From Marthasterias glacialis (lineage: Eukaryota > Echinodermata > Asteroidea > Forcipulatida > Asteriidae): a stretch of 64,000 nt of DNA. The position numbers and the translations under genes are program-made. The notes below the pieces were generated by a model. That model ran no database searches. It had not been told where the DNA came from and saw nothing but the letters and a program-made list of their open reading frames with translations. This document shows positions 57,501-64,000 of the stretch, in pieces. Location: contig OU452222.1 in NCBI GenBank assembly GCA_911728455.2, forward strand, positions 10,509,575-10,573,574, read 5' to 3'. How positions within the stretch are numbered: the stretch's first letter is position 1; the number at the start of each line of letters is the position of its first letter.

Positions 57501-60112
57501 ATCAGCCATGGCTTACGGCCAAGGTTTTGCAATTCACAGTGAACGCATCATATTTTCTCGAACGAAAATAAATCCTGGTTCTTTTATGAGATCCTTCGTT
57601 TGTCTTTGCTTTGTCTAGTCAGGTTTCCATTGTGACAACGATATCTTCAAAAACAAATTATTCCGGCAATTCCTCCCAAAAATCAATACCGCACAGGGGA
57701 ACAATTTTTTTTTCTTCTGAATACCGATGTGAAGTGGTTAATAAATGGGCTAGTAGACTCTATGTATGGGAGCCATTGAAATAATTACAGGGGGGAAATA
57801 TTTAGTAATCACTCACAGCAAAGTTCACCGGTGTCAATGTTTGTGGTCTTATGCGTGTCAATCTCGTTGAACAGTGTATCAAGATCCTGAGTGTTCAGAA
57901 CCCCGTCCGCAAAGAAGGATCGAAACTCTTCAACTGACAAGCAGTTGTCATCTGTAACCATGGTAAAAAAATCATTTAAAAAAAGGTAGTGATGTTGTTG
58001 GCAAACCTGCTTCATGATTGATAAAGAAGAATGGTCAACCCAGATTGCCAGACATGGCAGGTGTGTAAACTGCACAAACATCAGGTGAATAAGAAGGGAG
58101 TGACAATGATTTGTTATTTTCTTACCATTTTTATCAGCTCGCCGAAATACCTAACAAAAGAGAAGAATATTGAAATTTAATTTTCAATTAAATCCTGTTT
58201 TTGCAAATAACAACTTGGTATTGATTCCTCTCCCATTATGCATGGTCCTACAATGTTGAGGGTAAACTAGGCTATTGCCATGATTGCTTACCATTTACTT
58301 TCTTTTCTTCTCAAGTAATAAACCACAAGGGACACTGACTGGGTAAATTTTAAAACCAATTTTGAGGTGAACAAAGAAAAATTTACTAGAACGCGATTTG
58401 AACCTGCAGCTTCCGGATCAACGTACCCGCCCTCTGCATGAGGAAGGGCGCCCTCTGTTCTTACAGAGGTACATTTAAAACCTATTATTAAACAAATCCA
58501 AATGATAATTAGGCCTAACAAAATATAATAATAACAACAATTGACTAGGATGGAATTTGAACCTGCAACCTCCGGAGTAATGTGCGGGCGCTCTACCAAC
58601 ATAAGCTAACAAGCCTAATGTGTGGCTGTCTCCCATCTAGCCCCATACATTGTGCCAATACGCTGGACTCCCTCCGCTTCTTGGCCCAACGAACCCTGTC
58701 CTTTAAAACCAGACATCAACTTTCGAATCGAGACTTACTTTTTTGGCAAATTTATCCCTCAATGATTGGTCGGTCGTTGCTGTCAGACATATCAGACTCA
58801 CAGGCAGAGTCTGGAGAAGATTTCTGCACAATCCCCCGTGCGATAAATCCTAGGCTTTTGCTGGAAGTTTATGTCAAATCTCGGTGATATAAGCCCATGT
58901 CAACGACGGCGGAGGAGCCATGATGGTTGCTGTTCAGCGCAGGTCGTATTCCTGCACTAGTCTTTATTCCAGCAGTCATCTTGCGACGTTTACCTGATAG
59001 TGGTGACGTCAAGGTGTCGCGCAGCGGTAAACGTTCTTGAATGTGCTGACTGATTGCGCGCATTACCTGACTGATTATGTCTGACAGCAACGACCGACCA
59101 ATCATTGAGGGATAAATTTGCCAAAAAAAGTAAGTCTCGATTCGAAAGTTGATGTCTGGTTTTAAAGGACAGGGTTCGTTGGGCCAAGAAGCGGAGGGAG
59201 TCCAGCGTATTGGCACAATGTATGGGGCTGTCTCCCATCTAACCCTATGATGGCGGTTAAGCACCATCATGGTGCAGGCAAAGCCTGACTGTGATGCATA
59301 CCCAAGCATATCTTGCATCCCAGTTGGCAAAAAAAATGGCAGACAGTGACAGTGACACTGACACTAGTGACAGTGACACTGACACTAGTGACAGTGGTAG
59401 GATACTAGTAATAGTAATACATCAATTGACAATTATACTTTAATTATCATTATTATGGAAACAAAACCGGATCCTACGGAATGATTACATTATCACAATG
59501 AATGCAGATATGAATGACACTGACATCAGACTGACTGTTAGTGTTACACTATCTATGATGAGACTGTGGTCTATAAGGTTTATTGCTGATCGCGCTACGA
59601 CGAAATAGCGCAAAGCATGATGGGAAGACAAAGGGGGCAGTGGCAACTGTGCAGCAAGAAACATGATCCCTTTCCTATCCCATCATGCCTCACTGCGCAG
59701 GATGCAACCTGTTGAAATCAACCGATCGACAATAGACCTTATGGATGGGACTCATGACGTCAGACGCATAAGGTCTATTAAATAGCCCCCCCCCAATTAT
59801 GTCTTTAACCCCGCTTGCCACCCCGCCCCCATGAATGAAAGTGTCTGGTTACGCCACTGACAAGTGACTTCAATGACACAGTTACCCCCCCCCCCCCCGT
59901 CAACCCAACCAACCCCGCCTTTCCCCTTTTCCAGCATCAACTTCCATAAAATAAACGAAGTATTGAATTGAAATTGGCTAAAGCCTACCAAAAGTAGCAT
60001 GCCTAGATTAAGTGTCACAAACAAAATGTCAACAAACCATTATGTTTTAATTTCGTTCACAACTTACATCTAGAAATATCGACATTCCTTTCTGTGCCTC
60101 TACTGATTCCAT
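48594..60112 (-). CDS. NECAB: NECAB, N-terminal EF-hand calcium-binding protein, complete 12-exon gene
   Basis: Minus-strand exons: 60068-60112, 58126-58150, 57817-57951, 57129-57226, 56293-56429, 55337-55351, 52712-52830, 51984-52099, 50976-51085, 49553-49630, 48948-49039, 48594-48640. They total 1017 nt, that is 338 residues plus stop; human NECAB1 has 351. The N-terminus KGMSIFLDVFRRADKND matches the family closely. EF-hand loop 1 is D21 to E32 (DKNDDNCLSVEE), with the usual glycine at loop position 6 replaced by N. A second loop, D55 to E66, is degenerate as in NECABs generally. A coiled coil lies at about 193-218 (FLQVNRLQELMDKLENKV). An ABM-type domain spans about 231-325 (FVLYEIWESEESW, FRRSNVDHLEKPEILSTMAI) and the protein ends ASWISDSSAGFVGTA. 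NECABs are cytosolic calcium-binding proteins, mainly neuronal. Vertebrates have three paralogues, so no number is assigned. Exons of 25 and 15 bp are microexons. Confidence 0.95.
49150..49445 (-). mobile_element. tRNA-derived SINE family D, copy 2
   Basis: Shares TACAAGGTGCTGCGGAGCAA, GGGTTCTTTTACGTGCATTA and GACACAAGTGTCATGACC (plus-strand reading) with 39030-39395. It lies in a NECAB intron about 110 bp from exon 49553-49630. Confidence 0.65.
49790..49925 (+). mobile_element. Diverged tRNA-Asp-like SINE
   Basis: GCTCGCTAGTCCAGCCGTCA, then ATCTGCTCTAGAATGCGGGG and GGATTCAAATCCCA (box-B-like), parallel the SINE at 50213-50385. Box A is eroded. Confidence 0.55.
50000..50175 (-). mobile_element. 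tRNA-Asp-like SINE, left member of an inverted pair
   Basis: The minus-strand head has GGTCTAGTGGTTAAGACAT (box A) and GGGTTCGAATCCC (box B), followed by a body with CTGTGGATTTTTTTCCACAG and ACTGAGTATACAGTGCTTAC. It is a near mirror of 50210-50385. Confidence 0.8.
50210..50385 (+). mobile_element. tRNA-Asp-like SINE, right member of an inverted pair
   Basis: The head GCTCGGTGGTCTAGTGGTTA, then TCTGCTCTAGTCATGCGGGA and GTGGGTTCGAATCCCACC, folds like a tRNA with GTC in the anticodon position. The acceptor stem is only partly paired, and the sequence continues into a SINE body. I therefore call it a SINE, not a tRNA gene. Confidence 0.8.
50728..50859. mobile_element. MITE with GGCCCTTTTTGAAACC ends
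   Basis: Left GGCCCTTTTTGAAACCACGG then CTTGGGCTTGGGCTCCG; right CGGAGCCTAAGCCCAAACCC then AAGCCTTGGTTTCGAAAAGG. A degenerate relative is at about 39410-39535. It lies in a NECAB intron. Confidence 0.75.
51288..51961. repeat. 49-bp hairpin minisatellite, about 14 copies, beside NECAB exon 8
   Basis: Each unit carries TAGTCAACCACACTGACTTA followed by CAGTTGACTAGACAGTGTTG, so TAGTCAAC and GTTGACTA form an inverted repeat inside every unit. Two unit types alternate irregularly, one with CTGACTTACAGTTGACTAG and one with CTAAGCAAAGTTGACAAGC. The array ends 22 bp from exon 51984-52099, on its splice-donor side. Confidence 0.95.
53445..53585 (-). repeat. Dispersed repeat (family E), inverted copy
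   Basis: CCTTGGTGCCCCCTTCAATA, GTGCCCTTTGCAAAATGAAA and CTTGCCCTCCCAAAGATAAC are the reverse complement of blocks at 41655-41790 and 63850-64000. A degenerate family B MITE precedes it (53281-53435). Confidence 0.6.
54596..54799. mobile_element. MITE with GGGCCC ends (family B), best copy
   Basis: TIR GAACAGGGCCCAATTTCATA then GAGCTGCTTAAGCA pairs with TGCTTAAGTAGCTC then TATGAAATAGGGCCCTGTTC. It is 204 bp. It interrupts an older repeat (54478-54910) whose relative at 61619-61820 lacks the insertion. Confidence 0.85.
55418..55608. repeat. Long near-perfect palindrome next to a NECAB microexon
   Basis: AAGAGGTATGTAAAAGCAG, then TGTACAATGTATCTGAAAAT and GTTACTTTTCTCTTTA, pair with TAAAGAGAAAAGTAAC, ATTTTCAGATACATTGTACA and CTGCTTTTACATACCTCTT (core 55431-55560). 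Outer bases TTTAGTTTAAC/GTTTAAACTAAA also pair, around a smaller palindrome TTTAATTAAAGTTTAATTAAA. It lies 67 bp from the 15-bp exon 55337-55351. Confidence 0.85.
55770..56160. mobile_element. SINE family D copy 3 joined to a fragment of another SINE
   Basis: Positions 55770-56045 match 39030-39395 (TACAATGTGATGCAGCGCAA, GGGTTCTTTTACACGCA, CACACATGGGACCAACAGC). Positions 56050-56160 instead match the 3' body of the SINE at 19020-19204 (TAGTCCCTACCTGATTGCGT, GGGGTTTTCCTCCCACATCT). Confidence 0.6.
57326..57805 (+). repeat. Dispersed repeat of about 480 bp, copy 2
   Basis: In-order homology to 25253-25690, ending GGGGGGAAATATTTAGTAA. Its right end is about 12 bp from NECAB exon 57817-57951, on the splice-donor side. 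Confidence 0.65.
58282..58618 (-). mobile_element. Two tRNA-like SINE fragments in tandem, minus strand
   Basis: The minus strand at about 58618-58540 has GTTAGCTTATGTTGGTAGAG (box-A-like), CGGAGGTTGCAGGTTCAAAT (box B) and CCATCCTAGTC. A second head with GAAGCTGCAGGTTCAAATCG lies at about 58430-58380. It lies in NECAB intron 2-1. Confidence 0.55.
58641..59227. mobile_element. Foldback element with about 155-bp arms and 14-bp flanking repeats
   Basis: The left arm starts CCCCATACATTGTGCCAATA and runs to about 58797. The right arm runs from about 59072 and ends TATTGGCACAATGTATGGGG. The arms are almost identical inverted copies. CTGTCTCCCATCTA flanks both sides (58626-58639 and 59228-59241), consistent with a target-site duplication. 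The loop has no recognised gene. It lies in NECAB intron 1. Confidence 0.85.
59341..59397. repeat. Short tandem repeat, 21-bp unit
   Basis: GACAGTGACACTGACACTAG plus T repeats about 2.7 times and has an internal GACAGT/ACACTG substructure. Confidence 0.8.
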
Positions 60113-60323
60113 CTTTGCTCTGTACAAACTTTGTCGGCTTTTTCAGGAAGTTCGGAAGTTCACACCACTTTCATTACAGATCGGAACTTCGCCGGCCTGG
60201 CTTGGCAGCTTTCTGACTCTTGAGGGCGGCATGCCGTAAAACATCAGTTTGCTAGTTTTCTGTTCTGCTGAGAGAAGAGGACCCAACTTAAATCAGTTGA
60301 ATTTAACAGTAAAGTGCCAGAAA
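60113..60323. promoter_or_regulatory. Shared divergent promoter of NECAB and MRPS17
   Basis: Only 211 bp separate the NECAB start codon (minus) from the MRPS17 start codon (plus). No TATA box is visible. ETS-like cores AGGAAG and CGGAAGTT occur at 60145-60160, with an opposite-strand match GAACTTCGCCGGC near 60185. Housekeeping mitochondrial genes commonly use ETS sites; that these act here is inference. Confidence 0.7.
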
Positions 60324-61237
60324 ATGTCGGTTCATCAGTTTAGGAATATGAAGATACTTTTAGGCCAAGTAATTGGTACGAAGATGGAGAAGACAGCCAA
60401 AGTTCGAGTTGAGCGCTTGGTTTTGGACAAATACGTAATGCAGGTAAATATTGTTACGGCTCATCATGCTCATTGTCAATCCATTGACTCGGCATGCCCA
60501 GCAGAAGAAAAAAAACACATGTGGGATGTCAGGGAAAACACTGTGAATGTGATGATAGGATAGATGAAACAAAATTTTACTCATTGGTTTGATCATCACG
60601 TACATCCAAGGAAAAATACATGTATGATCCAGCTGTATTTAGAAATCTGTAAAATAAAGCCTTGGCTTGGTCTTGCTCTTGGCATGCTTGGTCTGGCCCT
60701 GGGCCTGATATTCAATACATTTGATTGTCTAAATTTGTATTTGTTAAAATTAGTTGTTGATTTTTTATTCTTTTTTTTTAAATTGATAATTGATTCCAAC
60801 CATAGCTAACTAGTAGTATGCTATGTGCAATAATTCATTAAAAAGTGTTATCACAATTGTTAGAATTAACTAAAAAAAATACTTCTTTGCTTTCCCAGTA
60901 CTATCCGAAAAGGATGACCGTCTTTGCTCATGATGCTCAGCAAGCGGCAAAGGAAGGTGATGTTGTCCTGGTGAAAAAGCTCCCCCTACCTCGTTCCAGA
61001 CACGTCAAGTACAACATGGAACAGATCATCTACAGTCTGGGCAATGTGACGGATCCAATCACGGGCAAGAAGTGTGATGCCTACTCATACTGGGAGAACT
61101 CAGAGTCTGCAAAGGATGCTATCAATGGAGGAACGACGAGTGATGAGGGACGATCTGTTGACAGACTCTTGAGTGATGAACAAGACAGAGACTTGATAGA
61201 CAGTAAACAGACTGGGGCAGATGGAACACCTGTTTGA
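60324..61237 (+). CDS. MRPS17: Mitochondrial ribosomal protein S17 (uS17m)
   Basis: Exons 60324-60443 and 60899-61237 give 152 residues, joined in phase at VMQ-YYPKR by GT-AG. The protein is a small-subunit (28S) mitoribosome component of the uS17 OB-fold family. The hallmark GQVIGTKMEKTAKVRVERLV (residues 14-33) matches bacterial and mitochondrial S17. YPKRMTVFAHDA, GDVVLVKKLPLPRSRHVKYN and the mitochondrial-type VTDPITGKKCDAYSY follow. The human protein has 130 residues; the extra length is an acidic, polar C-terminal tail (about 115-152). No long presequence is evident, which is usual for this protein. It is transcribed divergently from NECAB across a 211-bp gap. Confidence 0.95.
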
Positions 61238-61526
61238 TGTTGGATTCATCTCTAGGAGTAACAATGGACACTCAGACACTCAAAGAAACAATTGTAATAG
61301 TGGCAGGTCACTTCAGTAGTAGATTCAACTTTGGCTGTTGTGTGTGGTGTTTTTTGCGAAAAAGAAAAATTCACTTTTACAGGTTCATTTTGCATGTCAA
61401 AACTCACCCGTTTCATGATTTACATGTGTAACATCTAAGAACTTGTACATTATGCAGTGCCATCATTCGGAAAATTTGTTCCAATGATTTTCTCAGAATC
61501 TTTCGCAGAAGTGTACGGTGAAATTG

Positions 61527-61532
61527 AATAAA
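61527..61532 (+). terminator. MRPS17 polyadenylation signal
   Basis: Exact AATAAA, 290 bp downstream of the MRPS17 stop codon. Confidence 0.6.
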
Positions 61533-62648
61533 CCTTCAGTTGGCAATATATTTCAACAGCAAAATACACGCGAATGTGTACAAAGAAACTTTGGTTTACA
61601 TTTATTTTCCGTTTCCCCACAGGCACTTCTCAGAAATAATGAAAGACAACCTGAACATCAGCCATGACATCATTGTGATGTGAAATTCTATGTTGAGAAA
61701 AACTTAACATTATTGGCCTTAATAGTTGCTATTTAACAGGTCTTCTTCTCATCTATTTAATGAGCAGATAAACCCAGATTTGAGTGTCAAGAAGTGCCTC
61801 GTTTTGGCAAAGAGCCGCACAAAAAAAGAAATAAATCAAGTGAACTTTTTCACAGGTTAGCTTTTGTGGCCATCATTCTAAAGAAAGGAAGCCAGTCAGT
61901 ATCAAGTTTCAAGGAGCTAATTTTTTGTAATTATGCAAGTGGTAAACTGACATGTCTCTTGCAGATGCTTTTTTGTTTCAATGAATGCAGCAAAACTATG
62001 AAAGGGAACTGTCGTTATGAACTGCAAAAGTTGATGGTCAGATTTCATCCGTCAATATCTATTTAAATACTTGGAAGAAAAAAATGATACGCTTCATGGA
62101 TTTATCTGGAAGTAACATTATGGTTTTATTTTATTTCCTTTTTTATTCTCCAAAAGGTCCCTGATAATACGTGTGTACATGATAATTAAACACGTTACGA
62201 TTAATCAATGATTGATTTACTCTTCTGCTATGAGTCTCAAATCAATATGGTTCAAAAGGGGGTCGGTAAATAAAACTGAATATATACATGTCCACTGGCA
62301 TGGAAACCACACATGATTCCTAAGTACAACATGCACGAAGAATAATCCATAGAAAAATCAAAACTCTATATCAAAATATCAAGACATTTATATTTGAATT
62401 TACACATCACACTAAAATTAATGTTTGCAAGTATATTTACACATTTTAGTCGGTCCTCATTCTGTACACTAAACAGCATGATACACATTTTACAAATTAT
62501 ATAAATTCTTACGCCAAAGTGCACCATTGCACCTTTCAACACCGCTAAATGTAGGTTGTTTTTATACATCATGCTTAAATCAGAAGTACATCCCAGGGCA
62601 CATTTTGGTGGTTGCAATGTGACACGGCTTCTTTCATGGCTTGAAGAC

Positions 62649-63133
62649 GGGCTCCAATGTCTAATGTCAAATTTATTTTTATGATGCACTCATTATCCTA
62701 TAGAGTCCTTATGAAAGTGGTAGGAAAAATTATAAGTCTCTAACCTCACGTTAAAATGGTGTAAAATGTCATTTTACTTGATACTCTTTGAAACATGTCA
62801 TTGGATATCAACAAGAAGTGGGTCTGTACATTCCAAAGAGGAATCTCTGCATCAGTCAAAAGGTCAAATCCAGTGCCGTTTTGATTGAACATCACTGAAA
62901 TTCAAGAATGAATGAAAATGTTTCCGTATGTAAAGACCCATATAATTGAAATGGGACATCATTGGATGTTTTTGGATATCGACAAAATTCAAAGTGGAAG
63001 AGTATCAAATACAATGGCAGTTTACACCATTCTAACATGAGGTTGGAGATACGTAATTTTTTTCCCACTTTCATAAGGACTCTATCTATGGGAAAATGAG
63101 TGCCTCACAAATCTGAATTTGACCTTGGAGCCC
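62649..63133. mobile_element. Long-TIR element with GGGCTCCAA ends
   Basis: Left GGGCTCCAATGTC, GCACTCATT, ATAGAGTCCTTATGAAAGTG and CACGTTAAAATGGTGTAAA; right TTTACACCATTCTAACATG, CACTTTCATAAGGACTCTAT, AATGAGTGC and GACCTTGGAGCCC. Arms are about 130 bp with small gaps. The middle carries a further diverged repeat (TTGGATATCAACA/TTGGATATCGACA). It has no coding capacity. Confidence 0.75.
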
Positions 63134-63849
63134 ATCTTTAATGGTTAGTCTAGCCTATCAACAATAAACACAGCTGCTGGTTATGGTACCAAGAGGCACC
63201 CATTGTCTCTTCAAGTTACTCAAATCTGCAACAACCTTAAACACCTACACATAATTGTAAGAAAGACGGGGAAAGATATGCACTTTTACAAAATATCTGC
63301 ATGTGCCAGTGTATGTAGCCAAAAAAACAGCAAAAAGTATGGTCAGATAGATTTGAATAAAGTCATCAGTTGCCACTTAAATTTGAATTCCTCAGACAAG
63401 AGAGAGTTTCTGTGTCACATTGTTCCGGGCAAGCTTTTGCGTAAGTTTTTAACACCCATACACAGCTCTGAATGAATGTGTATGGCACAATGGTACCAGG
63501 CTTTGCCCATCTGGAGGATGCTTGTCAAAAACTTGTCCTAAACCATGTGACGTAGCAACACTGTCTCTAGTCTCGGGAATCCAATTTAAGTGTTCACTTG
63601 TGACCAATCAAGTCATTGCACCAGACATTAAAATTCTAACTTGCTGGAAGCTGTAAGCAAAAATATTAAAGTAACATACAGGTGTTGATGTAAACTTATT
63701 TCACAGGTCAGCATACCTGTTCAGCTTACACAACTTGTGCAGAAGTTTGGCACCAACCTTGCAGGTGGAGACTGATTAGCGCAAAATTCCACAGTACGCA
63801 GTGCCATGAAACTTGGCTAAGGTTAAAAAAGTATTATGTGCGGTTATCC

Positions 63850-64000
63850 TGGGAAAACATGCCTGGAATTTCATCTTTGAGGGGGCAAGGCCATTGTCAT
63901 CTTGCAAAGGGCACTTTCATAAGAAAATCCGTAAATCTACTGGAAACTTTTGAAGAGCCATCGAGGCCAAGACCAGGGCAACAGGGGCCATGGCTTCCAA
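63850..64000 (+). repeat. Dispersed repeat (family E), cut by the window edge
   Basis: GAGGGGGCAAGGCCATTGTC, AAGGGCACTTTCAT and GGCCAAGACCAGGGCAACAG. The last block differs at one base from the core of the 43-bp minisatellite unit at 8292-9109. Confidence 0.7.

Larger units (their letters stand above)
61238..64000. other. MRPS17 3' flank and repeats
   Basis: No further gene was seen. The interval holds the polyadenylation signal at 61527-61532, an older repeat at 61619-61820 related to 54478-54910, a long-TIR element at 62649-63133 and, at the edge, a family E repeat from about 63850. Nothing convincing lies at 61830-62640. Confidence 0.6.

Noticed and set aside
1-64000. LTR, retroviral, Polinton-like or other capsid/envelope elements
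   Set aside because: No polymerase, integrase, protease, capsid or envelope motifs and no long terminal repeats were recognised.

Overview
This is about 64 kb of animal nuclear DNA. Genes are split into many short exons with GT-AG introns, coding density is low, and introns and spacers are full of short palindromic DNA transposons (MITEs), tRNA-derived SINEs and minisatellites. The gene set (VPS35, NECAB, MRPS17, an SLC7 light chain) is metazoan. The mix of repeats, including MITEs with GGGCCC ends and tRNA SINEs with a shared 3' body, looks to me like a marine deuterostome and most likely an echinoderm. That placement is inference from memory of such repeats, not a computed result.

Layout, left to right. 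(1) 1389-6132, plus strand: the last six coding exons of an SLC7-family (LAT-type) amino-acid transporter whose 5' part lies outside the window. (2) 6133-12271: spacer with MITEs and a 43-bp minisatellite of about 19 copies. (3) 12272-34409, minus strand: a complete 17-exon VPS35 gene. The summed exons give 798 codons plus stop, close to the human length of 796. (4) 34410-41099: spacer with repeats only. (5) 41100-42461, minus: a two-exon MADF-BESS DNA-binding protein. (6) 43342-44280, minus: an uninterrupted 312-codon Merlin-type (IS1016/ISXO2-like) DDE transposase. (7) 44281-48593: spacer with MITEs. (8) 48594-60112, minus: a complete 12-exon NECAB gene (EF-hand plus ABM domain, 338 aa). (9) 60324-61237, plus: a two-exon MRPS17 gene (mitochondrial ribosomal protein uS17m), head-to-head with NECAB across 211 bp. 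(10) 61238-64000: MRPS17 3' flank and repeats.

The host genes do not form a pathway: endosomal retromer sorting, amino-acid exchange, neuronal calcium binding and mitochondrial translation. The two DNA-binding genes (MADF-BESS and Merlin) lie on the same strand within 3.2 kb and are the best candidates for something unusual, either a domesticated transposase locus or a transposon carrying an accessory protein. I could not find terminal inverted repeats around them.

Sequence architecture supplies the rest of the interest: a 376-bp copy of one VPS35 intron end inserted into another intron between 50-bp direct repeats; a hairpin-forming 49-bp minisatellite and a long palindrome close to NECAB splice sites; a 587-bp foldback element with 14-bp flanking repeats; and a MITE inserted in a tandem array that preserves its own empty site. 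I recognised no LTR, retroviral or Polinton-like element.
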